64,000 bases of DNA, taken from NCBI GenBank assembly GCA_031551865.1, contig JAVBMY010000002.1:124001-188000 (forward strand), given 5' to 3'. Origin of the DNA: Rikenella sp031551865 (GTDB lineage Bacteria > Bacteroidota > Bacteroidia > Bacteroidales > Rikenellaceae). Positions 1-8,296 of this stretch are shown in pieces. How positions within the stretch are numbered: the first letter of the stretch is position 1; every line of letters begins with the position of its first letter. The notes beneath the pieces were generated by a model, which was given only the letters and a program-made list of their open reading frames with translations, did not search any database and was not told where the DNA came from. The position numbers and the translations under genes were made by a program.

Positions 1-672
1 GGGCAGGGTGGCGATGGCGGTCACTTGCCCGGTCACTTTGTCGCCGAGTTTCACGTGCAGTTCGCTGCCCACGGGGAGCAACAGGTCGACGCGCGAACCG
101 AGTTTGATGAACCCGCACTCCTGGGCACGGGCGACACTTGTGCCCGCGGGGGCTTTCGAGGCGTAGCTCACGATGCGGCGGGCGGCAAATCCGGCTACCT
201 GGCGGAAGAGCACGCGGTGTCCGCTGTCGGTGGCCAGCACGACGGTGGTGTGTTCGTTCAGGGTCGAGGATTTGGGGTGCCAGGCTACGTGGAAGTGCCC
301 GTTGTGGTGGCGGAAGTATTCGATGGCGCCGCTGATGGGGTACCAGTTGATGTGTACGTTCCAAATGGACATGAATACCGAGACCTGCAGCCGTTCGCTG
401 CCGAGGTATTCGTCGTCGCGGACGGTTTCGATGGCGACGATCTCGCCGTCGGCCGGGGCGGTCACTACGTCGGGCGGCAGGCACGACGGTTCGCGTTCGG
501 GCACGCGGTAAAAGCGGCACCGGAACAGGTACCACAATACGGCGGCTACGATCAGGAGTATCGAGCACGGCAGGCAGGGTTTCCAAAGCAGGGCGGCTCC
601 TGCGCCCAGCAGGGCGACGAGTAGCAGGGTGCGCCATGGGCTGCGTCCTTCTTTATGGATTTTCCAAAACAT
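1..672 (-). CDS. psd: Phosphatidylserine decarboxylase proenzyme, 3' end missing
   Basis: Decarboxylates phosphatidylserine to phosphatidylethanolamine at the inner membrane. 224 residues are visible and the frame runs off the window edge, so only a few C-terminal residues should be missing. Residues about 15-50 hold two hydrophobic segments. Family motifs follow: APADG near residue 70, the SIFMS-like stretch SVFMSIWNVHINWYP, and LGSRVD with G192-S193. Ser193 is where the family self-cleaves to form the pyruvoyl group (family knowledge). The short form without a long N-terminal extension is the Bacteroides-type Psd. The start at 672 is the first ATG before MFWKIHKEG. Family assignment is confident; processing at Ser193 is inferred from the motif. 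Confidence 0.93.
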   Translation of the reverse strand, partial: MFWKIHKEGRSPWRTLLLVALLGAGAALLWKPCLPCSILLIVAAVLWYLFRCRFYRVPEREPSCLPPDVVTAPADGEIVAIETVRDDEYLGSERLQVSVFMSIWNVHINWYPISGAIEYFRHHNGHFHVAWHPKSSTLNEHTTVVLATDSGHRVLFRQVAGFAARRIVSYASKAPAGTSVARAQECGFIKLGSRVDLLLPVGSELHVKLGDKVTGQVTAIATLP

Positions 673-824
673 GGTTTCAGTGGGTTTCTATCCCGTCGTT
701 GCGAAAGCGTCCGGGACGTTTCTTTTTTGTCGTTGCGAGGGAGGGCCGGAGAGGCCGGTGAGGCTTTATCGAAAGGGGGGATTTCGCTTCGTGCCTCGGG
801 GCTGGAGGCTCGCCATGACGGTGG

Positions 825-1862
825 TTATTCCTTTTCCTGTAGTTCCTTGACGGTGCGGGCGAGGTCGAGTACGCGGCGGCGCAGGTCGGGCAGTTCTTTG
901 AACACGGCCTGGGCGCGGTGGTGGGCCAGGCCTGAGATGGCGGGCGAACCGAGCATCATCTGGCCTTCGGGCACGTCGTGCCCGATGCCGGACTGCGAGC
1001 CGATCTGCACGCGGTCGCCGATGGTCAGGTGGCCGACGATGCCGACCTGCCCGCCCATCATCACGTTACGCCCTACTTTGGTCGATCCGGCGACGCCGCA
1101 TTGCGAGGCCATCACGGTGTTCTCGCCGATCACGACGTTGTGGGCGATCTGGATCAGGTTGTCGAGTTTCGCGCCGCTTTTGATGACGGTCGAACCCATG
1201 GTGGCGCGGTCGATGCAGCAATTGGCGCCGATCTCGACGTTGTTTTCGATTACTACATTTCCGATCTGGGGGATTTTCCGGAAATCACCCTCTTCGGTGG
1301 GGGCGAAGCCGAAACCGTCGCTGCCGACCACGGTGCCGCCGTGGACGGTGACGTCGTCGCCCAGCGCACACTCTTCCATGATGCGTACACCGGCGTAGAG
1401 TTTCACGCGGTCGCCGATGCGCACGCGGTCGCCGATGTAGACCTGGGGCTGAATGCAGGCATCTTCGCCGATCACGGCGTCGTCGCCCACGACGGCGTAT
1501 TCGCCGATGTAGGCACCCTGGCCGACGGTGGCCGAGGGCGAAATGTGGGCCAGCGGGCTGATGCCGGTTTTGCGCGGTTTGCTGGACATGTAGAGGTCGA
1601 GCAGCCGGGCGAAGCACTCGTAAGCGTTGTCGACGCGCACGAGGGTGGCGGCGATGGGACTCCGCGGCGCGAAGTCGCGGTTGACGATCACGATCGAGGC
1701 GCCGGTGGTGTAGATGTGTTCTTCGTATTTGGGGTTCGACAGGAAGGCGAGATCGCCTGCCTGGGCTTCTTCGATTTTGCCGACGTTGTGCACGGCGGTG
1801 GCGGGGTTGCCTTCGACGCTGCCGCCGAGGAATTGGGCTATGGTTTCTGCTGTGAACTGCAT
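825..1862 (-). CDS. lpxD: UDP-3-O-(3-hydroxyacyl)glucosamine N-acyltransferase LpxD
   Basis: Adds the second 3-hydroxyacyl chain in lipid A synthesis, in the cytoplasm, using acyl-ACP. 345 residues is the normal length. Residues 1-100 form the uridine-binding N-terminal domain. From about 105 to 310 there are hexapeptide repeats ([I/V]Gxxxx) that build the left-handed beta helix. His241 in NLIQIAHNVVIG matches the catalytic histidine of E. coli LpxD (His239). A short C-terminal helix follows. It is transcribed toward psd with a 150-base gap. It is not next to lpxA/lpxC/fabZ here, so this is an isolated copy. In the Bacteroidota a second LpxD-like paralog often exists elsewhere, so this may be one of two. 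Confidence 0.93.
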   Translation of the reverse strand: MQFTAETIAQFLGGSVEGNPATAVHNVGKIEEAQAGDLAFLSNPKYEEHIYTTGASIVIVNRDFAPRSPIAATLVRVDNAYECFARLLDLYMSSKPRKTGISPLAHISPSATVGQGAYIGEYAVVGDDAVIGEDACIQPQVYIGDRVRIGDRVKLYAGVRIMEECALGDDVTVHGGTVVGSDGFGFAPTEEGDFRKIPQIGNVVIENNVEIGANCCIDRATMGSTVIKSGAKLDNLIQIAHNVVIGENTVMASQCGVAGSTKVGRNVMMGGQVGIVGHLTIGDRVQIGSQSGIGHDVPEGQMMLGSPAISGLAHHRAQAVFKELPDLRRRVLDLARTVKELQEKE

Positions 1863-1900
1863 CTGTTTTGTACGTGTGTTGTTTCTGGGCTCCCGTTTAT

Positions 1901-2062
1901 GTCATCCTGGGCGTAGCGAACCGGCGCAGGCAGTGGGAGCAACTAAATTTGTCCGAATGGCCGGGCGTCGGGAGGGAAAAACCTGCCCGGCGGACTTAAG
2001 GAACTCTTGCCTGCACAGGAATGCGATTTCAGGCGGATACCCTTTGCTATGTTCCGGATGAC
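1901..2062. repeat. P-family palindromic repeat, copy 1
   Basis: The left end is GTCATCCTGGGCGTAGCGAA and the right end is the inverted GCTATGTTCCGGATGAC. The arms match the other GTCATCCCG elements in this window (2781, 19083, 50276, 57362). The middle is locus-specific. It lies between lpxD and the outer-membrane protein gene. Confidence 0.55.
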
Positions 2063-2082
2063 ATCCGGAAAGGGGCTCACTG

Positions 2083-2691
2083 TCAGAAGCGCACCCCGAG
2101 GCTGAACGACCAGTTGCTGTTGCGGGCTTTGTTCTGCGATTCGTCGGCGATGCGCAGCAGCGAGATGTCGTAACGGATACCCACGTCGAAGGTGCGGTCG
2201 AAACGGTAGTTCAGGCCTACGGGTATGGCAAGGTCGAAACCGCGGGTCTTGTCGTTGAGTTTGGTGGTGACTTTGGTGCCGCTCGATTTGTCGATCTCGA
2301 CGGCGCGCACGAGGAAGTTGAACGACAGCCCGGCTTCGAGGTTGAGCCCGTTGTACAGGAAAAGTTTGCCCAGTATGGGCACTTTCAGGTAGTTGAGGCT
2401 GACCTTCATGTCGTCGTTGTTGCGGAAGTCGTTACCCTGGGCGGAATAGAGGACTTCGCCCTGGATGGCCCACACGCTGTTGAACTGGTAGCCGAGCATG
2501 GCTCCGGCGTTGAAGCGCAGGCGCGATGAGGCGTATGAAGTTTTGGTGACGTTGCTCAGGTTGAGGCCTGCGCGGGCGCCGTAATAGAAATAGTCTTTTT
2601 CCAGTTCGACGCCGATGCGGATTTTTTCGGCGCTGGCCGTGTGTGCCGCGCCAATCAGGGCGGAGGCCAGGGCGAGTATTCTGAGTTTCAT
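2083..2691 (-). CDS. Small outer-membrane beta-barrel protein (porin-family fold)
   Basis: A 202-residue protein with a signal peptide at residues 1-22 ending AHTASA. The mature part has alternating hydrophobic and aromatic strands (ARAGLNLSN, FNAGAMLGYQF, IQGEVLYSAQG, YLKVPILGKLF, LEAGLSFNFLV, AIPVGLNYRF, DVGIRYDISL) and ends in FSLGVRF, a C-terminal phenylalanine typical of Bam-inserted barrels. This fits the OMP_b-brl_2 type family of 8-10 stranded barrels. The start was set at 2691, where the signal peptide begins; an upstream in-frame ATG at 2730 would add 13 non-signal residues. Its specific role is unknown. Confidence 0.8.
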   Translation of the reverse strand: MKLRILALASALIGAAHTASAEKIRIGVELEKDYFYYGARAGLNLSNVTKTSYASSRLRFNAGAMLGYQFNSVWAIQGEVLYSAQGNDFRNNDDMKVSLNYLKVPILGKLFLYNGLNLEAGLSFNFLVRAVEIDKSSGTKVTTKLNDKTRGFDLAIPVGLNYRFDRTFDVGIRYDISLLRIADESQNKARNSNWSFSLGVRF

Positions 2692-3124
2692 TTCCGACAG
2701 GTTTGTTAGGAACGGTTTATGATTGCCCAAAGATAGCCATTTTTCCGGATTTGTGCGTCCGTACGCCGCGACTCTTTTACGTCATCCCGGGCGAGGCCGG
2801 GCAGGTTTCTCAAAGATTTCTACAGTAACGATCCCTCCCAAACTTATGAGAAGCCCGTCCGGCTTTGCCCGGGATGGTACGCTGTGTATAGTCGTGATTG
2901 GCCGTGACCGGACAGGAGGTGCAGGCGACGGGCGATGGGATGGGCCATAAAAAAGCCTTGCCCGCGGAGAGGCGGGCAAGGCGTAGGGTTTGGTCAGGGT
3001 ATTGTCAGGATAGCGGGGGGCATCCGTATATTTCGTGTTTGTTTCCGGAGAGGTGTTTTTGTTCCGGCCCCCGGCCGCTTTCAGAATGACGTGCGGCCAC
3101 AGCTGGTCCCCGCTCCGGTTTCGG
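2692..3124. other. Non-coding gap of 433 bases
   Basis: No convincing gene on either strand. It holds the P-family repeat at 2781-2877. Short frames here lack family features and code poorly. Confidence 0.6.
2781..2877. repeat. P-family palindromic repeat, copy 2
   Basis: The left arm GTCATCCCGGGCGAGGCCGG and the right arm CCGGCTTTGCCCGGGATG are inverted relative to each other across about 55 locus-specific bases. Same family as copies at 1901, 19083, 50276 and 57362. Confidence 0.65.
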
Positions 3125-4384
3125 TTAGCGGGCTCCGCCGCCTTCGCCCTGTCCGCGGCTTCCGGCGGCCTGACGCAGCAGGTAGTTCTTGAAGTCTTCT
3201 TCGGCAACGAAGAATTTGGCCACCTTATCGGCGGGGAGCACGGTTCTGAATTTCTCGGTGTAGGTCTGGGTAATCTGCCATTCTTTTTTGTAAATGTCGG
3301 CGAAGGCGGTGAGTTGGGCGTCGGTGGCGGTGCCGGCCTTGACCTGCCGGTAGAGTTCGACGCGTTCGCGGCCCACGGCGCGGCGTTCGGCCCAGTATTG
3401 GTTGTAGAGGGGCCAGAATTTCTGCGACTCTTCGGGGGTCAGGCTCAGGGCGTTGGTGATGTAGGCGATCTTCATCGAGTGGATGCCTTCGCCTTGGGGT
3501 CGTCCGCCACCGGTGTTGGGTTGCTGGGCTTGGGCCATCACGTCGGAGCGGTGCATCAGGTCGCTACCGACCATGTACAGGTCGCTGAGGGGCATGGCGT
3601 CGCAGCCGAAGTCGCCGAGCACATAGCCTGCGGGGGCGGGGCTCACGGCGTAACCGATGCGGCGGGTGCCGGCGGGCAGGCTGCCGCCGAGCGAGGTGAT
3701 GGTCACATTGTATTGGGTAGTGTCGCCGGCGGGAACGGGGGTGATGTCAACAGCATAACCTTTGCGGGTTTTGCCGTGTTGTTTGGTGGTGAGCACAATG
3801 GCGCCCCCGGTGGCCTGGTCGCCGTAGATCGAAGTGGCGGCTGCTCCTTTGAGCACTGTCACGGACGAGTATCCCTCCATATCGAGGCCTTGCAGGCCAT
3901 GGCGGTTCCCTTTTACGGCCCCCCCGAGTGCTACACGATCAACGACCACGCCGTCCACGATGTAGATAGGATCGGGCCGGTAGGTTCCGTGGAACCGTTG
4001 AACGATGGTATCTCCGATGACGTTGACTACTTGGTGGGTATTGACGGTTCGTACGACGATCCCGCCGGCGAGGGTGTCGGCTTTGAGGGTTTGCAGCACG
4101 ATGGCACCGTTTGCGGCTTGGTCGCCGTAGATCGAGGTGGCGGCCGCGCCTTTCAGTACGGTGACGGACGAATAGTCGTTCGGGGTGATCCGCTTCAGGT
4201 TATCCATTTGGGCGGCATCGGCCTGGTCGATGATCTGGCCGTCCACAACGTAGAGGGGCGTTTTTGAAGATTGTGCGGCGGGTGGTTCGGGAGTGACGGG
4301 GGGCTCCGGAGTGGCGGGTTTCTTGGCGATGGCAACGCCAACGGCGATGGCGGCGATGGCCAACGAGGTTATGATTTTTTTCAT
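3125..4384 (-). CDS. Double SusC-like plug segments fused to a Spy/CpxP-like domain
   Basis: A 419-residue exported protein in an ECF sigma operon. Residues 1-20 are a signal peptide; 21-40 are a Pro/Thr/Glu linker. Residues about 43-99 and 139-200 are two copies of a TonB-receptor plug-like segment (PLYVVDG / PIYIVDG, then the identical SVTVLKGAAATSIYGDQA and GAIVL). Residues about 305-405 look like the Spy/CpxP-type sensor usually encoded beside Bacteroidota ECF sigma factors (KIAYITNALSLTPEESQKFW, then a helical region rich in charged residues). No beta-barrel is present, so it is not a transporter. The upstream gene is the predicted anti-sigma factor (235-base gap). I infer a periplasmic sensor or decoy that binds a plug partner. 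The start at 4384 is the ATG of the signal peptide. Confidence 0.72.
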   Translation of the reverse strand: MKKIITSLAIAAIAVGVAIAKKPATPEPPVTPEPPAAQSSKTPLYVVDGQIIDQADAAQMDNLKRITPNDYSSVTVLKGAAATSIYGDQAANGAIVLQTLKADTLAGGIVVRTVNTHQVVNVIGDTIVQRFHGTYRPDPIYIVDGVVVDRVALGGAVKGNRHGLQGLDMEGYSSVTVLKGAAATSIYGDQATGGAIVLTTKQHGKTRKGYAVDITPVPAGDTTQYNVTITSLGGSLPAGTRRIGYAVSPAPAGYVLGDFGCDAMPLSDLYMVGSDLMHRSDVMAQAQQPNTGGGRPQGEGIHSMKIAYITNALSLTPEESQKFWPLYNQYWAERRAVGRERVELYRQVKAGTATDAQLTAFADIYKKEWQITQTYTEKFRTVLPADKVAKFFVAEEDFKNYLLRQAAGSRGQGEGGGAR

Positions 4385-4619
4385 AGGATAGGAGGGGTAT
4401 AAGGGGGATTTGTATGTGAGGGATATTACGAGGTGGCGGGGGGTACGCCCGGGTACGTGCGGCAACGAGAAAGATAAGCACTTGCGGCAGACAAAAAGAG
4501 TGTGGTGGTGTATCTGCGAGGCGGACAGGAAGGATACGGAGCGGCGTGCGGTGGGCAAAAAAGAAGGCGGGTCAAGGATGCAGGGTGGTGTGCGGAGGAA
4601 TCTACGGGCGGTGGGAGGG

Positions 4620-5057
4620 TTAGTGCAGATTGGTCACCAGTTCGGCGTATAGGTTGCCGTAGCCATACCCGTAGGTTTCGAGGTATTCGGCGGCTGCCTC
4701 GGCGAACTGTGCCTGTTCTTCGGCGGCGTTTTCTTCGTAGTAGAGCAGCTCGGCCAGGTCTTCGGCGGTCACGGTGTAGCCCATCAGCGGGTTGTTGTCG
4801 ATCTCGCGCTGCCGGGCCTTGTGTCCGGTGAGGTAGTAGCCGACGGTGGCCAGCAGGGCCAAGCCGCAGAAGCCCGCGGCGAATGCCGCCATCCAGCGCA
4901 CGCTCTGCCATCCGGTGGCTTTGGCTTGCACGGACTGCTCCTCGGCGACACGCGCCATGATGTGGTTGCGAAGGTCGCCGAAATAGCCCTCAGGGATTCG
5001 GTAGGGGTTTGTGTCCTGCGCCGGGGCTGTGTTTTTTATCGCTTTTACGTCTTTCAT
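4620..5057 (-). CDS. Probable membrane anti-sigma factor
   Basis: 145 residues. The N-terminus has PYRIPEGYFGDLRNHIM (19-34), a motif common in Bacteroidota proteins encoded right after ECF sigma factors. One membrane segment lies at about 55-77 (WMAAFAAGFCGLALLATVGYYL). The C-terminal half is acidic and rich in Glu/Tyr (ELLYYEENAAEEQAQFAEAA) and would face the periplasm. No zinc-binding anti-sigma motif (HxxxCxxC) is visible. Order sigma factor, this gene, Spy-like protein on one strand suggests a stress-sensing operon. Anti-sigma function is inferred from position and topology. Confidence 0.6.
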   Translation of the reverse strand: MKDVKAIKNTAPAQDTNPYRIPEGYFGDLRNHIMARVAEEQSVQAKATGWQSVRWMAAFAAGFCGLALLATVGYYLTGHKARQREIDNNPLMGYTVTAEDLAELLYYEENAAEEQAQFAEAAAEYLETYGYGYGNLYAELVTNLH

Positions 5058-5184
5058 CTCAAGGTGTCTACGTTATTTTGATGCGCGGCGATGTGAAAGG
5101 TTTAACAGCGGGATCACCTTTTTTCAGGGTTCTATTTGCGGCACTACCGGAAGCGTATCGGCGGCCGCCGCGGTTCGTTGGCTT

Positions 5185-5757
5185 TTAATCGCTTTCGTCG
5201 CGCAGGTGTTCGACTTGTACCCATTGCTCGATCTTGCCGGCGGCATGGTGGTACGAGGCTTTGAGGGCACCGACCGAGGTGTCGAGCACGCGGGCCATCT
5301 CTTCGTAGGGCATCTGGTCCCAGTAGCGCAGGGTGAACACGGTGCGTTGCTTGGCGGGCAGGCGACTCACGGCGCGTTCGAGTGAGCGCAGGGTGGCATC
5401 GCCGTCCCACAGGCCTTCGTGGTCGACGATGCGGTCGAACATTTTTCCGCCGTCGTCGGCCGAGGCGAAGATGCGGTTGCGGTTGCTGCGGATGTGACTC
5501 AGGGATTCGTTGACGGCGATGCGGTAGAGCCAGGTGAAGAGGGAACTGTCGCCCCGAAAATTTCCGAACGATACCCAGCTTTTCAGGAAGACGTTCTGCA
5601 CGATGTCGTCGGCATCGTGGTGGCTCACAACGATCCGGCGAACGCTCCAGTAGATGCGTTTGCTGTATTTGTCGACGATGGCTGCAAAGGCGGCCTCGCG
5701 ATCCGCGTCGTCGCCCTCGCGCATTCGGCGCAGTATGTCCTGGTCGTCTGGCTGCAT
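5185..5757 (-). CDS. ECF-type RNA polymerase sigma factor
   Basis: 190 residues, the normal size for a group 4 sigma factor. Region 2 lies at about 25-95 (KRIYWSVRRIVVSHHDADDIVQNVFLKSW, shown in part by DADDIVQNVFLKSW; SSLFTWLYRIAVNE). Region 4 lies at about 125-180, with RTVFTLRYWDQMPYEEMARV and the recognition helix TSVGALKASYHHA. It is the first gene of an operon with the putative anti-sigma gene (127-base gap) and the plug-Spy fusion. Bacteroidota members of this arrangement usually control envelope stress and their own operon (family knowledge). The regulon cannot be read here. Confidence 0.92.
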   Translation of the reverse strand: MQPDDQDILRRMREGDDADREAAFAAIVDKYSKRIYWSVRRIVVSHHDADDIVQNVFLKSWVSFGNFRGDSSLFTWLYRIAVNESLSHIRSNRNRIFASADDGGKMFDRIVDHEGLWDGDATLRSLERAVSRLPAKQRTVFTLRYWDQMPYEEMARVLDTSVGALKASYHHAAGKIEQWVQVEHLRDESD

Positions 5758-5802
5758 GCTGTATCGCGCTTACCGCGCGGAATAATCGCCGAATAAATTT
5801 TC

Positions 5803-6208
5803 CGTCATTGCGAGGAGTTTGCACGAAGCAACCCTCCTCTTCAATGAATTACATCCGATCTTTTACAATCTCCCACAAATCATTCTACGAAGGATTGAAT
5901 TCGTTAATAAGCCGGATATTTTTGGCCCGGCTACCTCCTTTTTATCCGCTTCTCTTCTGCAATTGCAGCCTCTGTCCTGTCGAAAGCCTTGTAATAAACA
6001 AGTTTACTGCAATTGTACTTTTTTGTGAACGCATCGGGATGCTCTCCAGTCCGGTGCTGGTATACTTCTGATGCGGAGATCGGAGGTGATGCCTACGTAT
6101 AACGTTTGGCTATACAGGTGGTCGTTATGTAGATATATCCGCCGATTTGCATAACTTGTTTTGTTACCAACGGGAGGATTGCTTCGTCGCAAACGCCTCG
6201 CAATGACG
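5803..6208. mobile_element. R-family palindromic element enclosing a GIY-YIG pseudogene
   Basis: The left end CGTCATTGCGAGGAGTTTGC plus ACGAAGCAACCCTCC is the inverted copy of the right end (GGGAGGATTGCTTCGTCGC plus AAACGCCTCGCAATGACG), about 33 bases matching apart from a few substitutions and one gap. The same ends occur back to back in short R elements at 8957, 22254 and 33618. Here the interior is about 330 bases and contains a decayed GIY-YIG gene. This looks like a long, coding version of an element otherwise present as short non-coding copies. Confidence 0.7.
5849..6152 (-). pseudogene. Decayed GIY-YIG nuclease (UPF0213/YhbQ-like), multiple frameshifts
   Basis: Reading the minus strand and changing frame recovers most of a ~100-residue GIY-YIG protein. 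Frame 1 gives MQIGGYIYITT (6152 onward); frame 2 gives TLYVGITSDL; frame 3 gives VYQHRTGEHPDAFTKKYN then CSKLVYYKAFDRTEAAIAEE and KRIK; a last shift gives GSRAKNIRLINEFNPS, a stop, then NDLWEIVKDRM and the final stop. These blocks match the family order: GIY, YVGIT, YxH, FTxxYN, LVYYExF, A(I)xxEKxIK, INxxNP, W.DL. At least three frame changes and one internal stop make it non-functional. It sits exactly between the two ends of an R-family repeat. Confidence 0.8.
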
Positions 6209-6217
6209 AGGTAGTAG

Positions 6218-7822
6218 TTACAGCCCGTCGAAGAAGTCGTTGCCTTTGTCGTCAACGATGATGAAGGCGGGGAAATTTTCGACGTAGATCTTGCGCACGG
6301 CTTCCATGCCGAGTTCGGGGAAATCGACTACCTCGACCGACTTGATGCTGTCTTTGGCGAGGATCGCCGCCGGGCCGCCGATCGAGCCGAGGTAAAAGCC
6401 TCCGTGCTTTTTGCAGGCTTCGGTGACCCCCTTGCTGCGGTTGCCCTTGGCCACCATCACCAGCGAGCCGCCGAGCGACTGGAACAGGTCGACATACGAG
6501 TCCATGCGTCCTGCCGTGGTGGGGCCGAACGACCCGGAAGCCATGCCCTGCGGCGTTTTGGCCGGGCCGGCGTAATAGATCGGGTGGTCTTTGAAGTATT
6601 GCGGCATCGGTTGCCCTTCGTCGATCATCTTCTTGATCTGGGCGTGGGCGATGTCGCGGGCCACGATCAGCGTGCCTTTTAGGTTCAGGCGTGTTTTGAT
6701 CGGGTATTTGGTGAGTTCGGCGCGTACGGCGTTCATACCTTTGTCGAGGTCGATCTCGATGGCGGGGGCCATGCCGGGGGCCTCTCTCGGGAGGAAACGG
6801 GCCGGATTGTGTTCGAGTTGTTCGACGAAAATACCCTCTTCGGTGATCTTGGCTTTGATGTTGCGGTCGGCCGAGCAGCTCACGCCGATGCCCACGGGGC
6901 ACGAGGCGGCATGGCGCGGCAGGCGGATCACCCGCACGTCGTGTACGAGGTATTTACCGCCGAACTGGGCGCCGATGCCGCTCTCTTCGCAAATGCGCTT
7001 GATGCGGGCTTCCCATTCGAGGTCGCGGAAGGCTTGTCCGCCCTCGTTGCCGCTGGTGGGCAGGCCGTCGTAGTAGTGGGCCGAGGCTTTCTTGACTGCC
7101 GCGAGGTTGGCTTCGGCGCTGGTTCCGCCGATCACCACGGCCAGGTGGTAGGGGGGGCAGGCGCTGGTACCGAGGTCTTTGATCTTTTCTTTGATGAAAG
7201 CCGATAGACCCGCGTCTGTCAGTAATGCTTTGGTTTGCTGATATAGAAAAGTCTTGTTGCCCGAGCCGCCGCCTTTGGTCAGGCACAGGAATTCGTATTT
7301 CAGGCCTTCGGTGGCGTAGAGGTCAATCTGCGCCGGGAGGTTGGTGCCGCTATTTTTCTCTTCGGTCATCGTGAAGGGGACGACCTGCGAGTAGCGCAGG
7401 TTCCGGTCGCGGTAGGTGTCGTAGATGCCGTGCGAGAGCCACTCGGCGTCGCACGCGCCGGTGTACACGTTCTCGCCTTTTTTGCCGATCACGATGGCGG
7501 TGCCGGTGTCCTGGCAGGTGGGCAGTTCGCCTTCGGCCGATATCACTTGGTTCAGGAGCATGGTGTGGGCCACGAAACGGTCGTTGTCGCTGGCTTCGGG
7601 GTCCCGGAGGATGTCGGCGAGCTGCTGCAGGTGTTCGGCGCGCAGGTAGAACGACACGTCGGCGAAAGCTTCGCGCGCGAGGATACGCAGCGCTTCGGGC
7701 TCTACCCTGAGGATTTTGCGGCCATTGCAGGTTTCGACGCTGACGTGCTCTTTGCTGACGAGGCGGTAGGAGGTGGTGTCGGTGGCCAGCGGAAAGGGCT
7801 CCTGGTATTTGAATTCGGGCAT
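6218..7822 (-). CDS. Fumarate hydratase, class I (iron-sulfur)
   Basis: Interconverts fumarate and malate, probably in the reductive (fumarate-respiring) direction in an anaerobe. 534 residues, the one-chain class I form like E. coli FumA/FumB. The N-terminal alpha domain runs to about 330, the C-terminal beta domain from about 340. Likely [4Fe-4S] ligands are Cys103 (PTCQDTGT), Cys222 (SACPPYH) and Cys316 (GVSCSADRN), by family pattern. The C-terminal domain shows GPTTAGRMDSYVD and KGNRSKGV. The start at 7822 gives MPEFKYQEPF; the frame stays open upstream to 8137, but that part has no family similarity. It is a single-gene unit. Confidence 0.94.
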   Translation of the reverse strand: MPEFKYQEPFPLATDTTSYRLVSKEHVSVETCNGRKILRVEPEALRILAREAFADVSFYLRAEHLQQLADILRDPEASDNDRFVAHTMLLNQVISAEGELPTCQDTGTAIVIGKKGENVYTGACDAEWLSHGIYDTYRDRNLRYSQVVPFTMTEEKNSGTNLPAQIDLYATEGLKYEFLCLTKGGGSGNKTFLYQQTKALLTDAGLSAFIKEKIKDLGTSACPPYHLAVVIGGTSAEANLAAVKKASAHYYDGLPTSGNEGGQAFRDLEWEARIKRICEESGIGAQFGGKYLVHDVRVIRLPRHAASCPVGIGVSCSADRNIKAKITEEGIFVEQLEHNPARFLPREAPGMAPAIEIDLDKGMNAVRAELTKYPIKTRLNLKGTLIVARDIAHAQIKKMIDEGQPMPQYFKDHPIYYAGPAKTPQGMASGSFGPTTAGRMDSYVDLFQSLGGSLVMVAKGNRSKGVTEACKKHGGFYLGSIGGPAAILAKDSIKSVEVVDFPELGMEAVRKIYVENFPAFIIVDDKGNDFFDGL

Positions 7823-8296
7823 GACGGGTGGTTTGATTACTTGGTTTCGGGATCGGGTTTTGTGTGTGGGAAAGGGCCTGGCGAGCGCTCGCCGGCCAAA
7901 TAACAAATGTAAGAAATTCTTGTGGATTTCGGTGCGGGGGCTCTTCTGTTCGGATTCCTGCCTTTCTTTTGGCAAAGCGTAGGGTCGGCGCTGATCTTCG
8001 GCTGTCTTGCCATTTCGGCAGGAGGTGTGTATGTGTGGCCGATTTTTGCGGCCGCGGAGTGAGCGGAGCGAACAAAGCGGCCCGATCGGCGCGTTAACGC
8101 CGAATTTCTCCGGGCAGACTCTTGCCCTCCGACCCACGGTGCTTTATGCGCCGTCGGGGGGGGGGGCTGGGGCGCTCTTTTCTCTGAGAAGGGGTGTCGC
8201 TGATTCTCCGGACAGGTTACCAACATCAGCCCAGCGGGCACTGGCCGAGCTCGCGGTGCCCGCTTCTTGCAGGCTGGTTCATGACAAGTAGGCGGA
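7823..8296. other. Non-coding gap of 474 bases
   Basis: Upstream region of the fumarase gene. It holds G-family repeat copy 1 (8057-8190) and, at 8222-8282, GC-rich inverted segments (GCCCAGCGGGCAC ... GTGCCCGC). No gene supported. Confidence 0.55.
8057..8190. repeat. G-family GC-rich repeat, copy 1
   Basis: It shares with copy 2 (17799) the order GAGTGA-AGCGAA-AGCGG-CCGA, TTTCTCCGGGCA, CCCACGG, TCGGGGGG, GCTGGGGCGC and a terminal TCTCTGA. Local hairpins differ between copies (GGCGCGTTAACGCC here). Confidence 0.6.

Noticed and set aside
2782..3207. 141-codon minus-strand frame in the gap before the plug-Spy gene
   Set aside because: It crosses a P repeat, has no recognisable domain and overlaps the end of the plug-Spy gene.
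4426..4911. Arg/Pro-rich open frame between the anti-sigma gene and the plug-Spy gene
   Set aside because: Shadow frame of the anti-sigma gene on the same strand; composition is typical of frame-shifted GC-rich coding sequence.
7823..8137. N-terminal extension of fumarase by 105 codons
   Set aside because: The upstream frame is open but has no family similarity; length and motifs fit the start at 7822.
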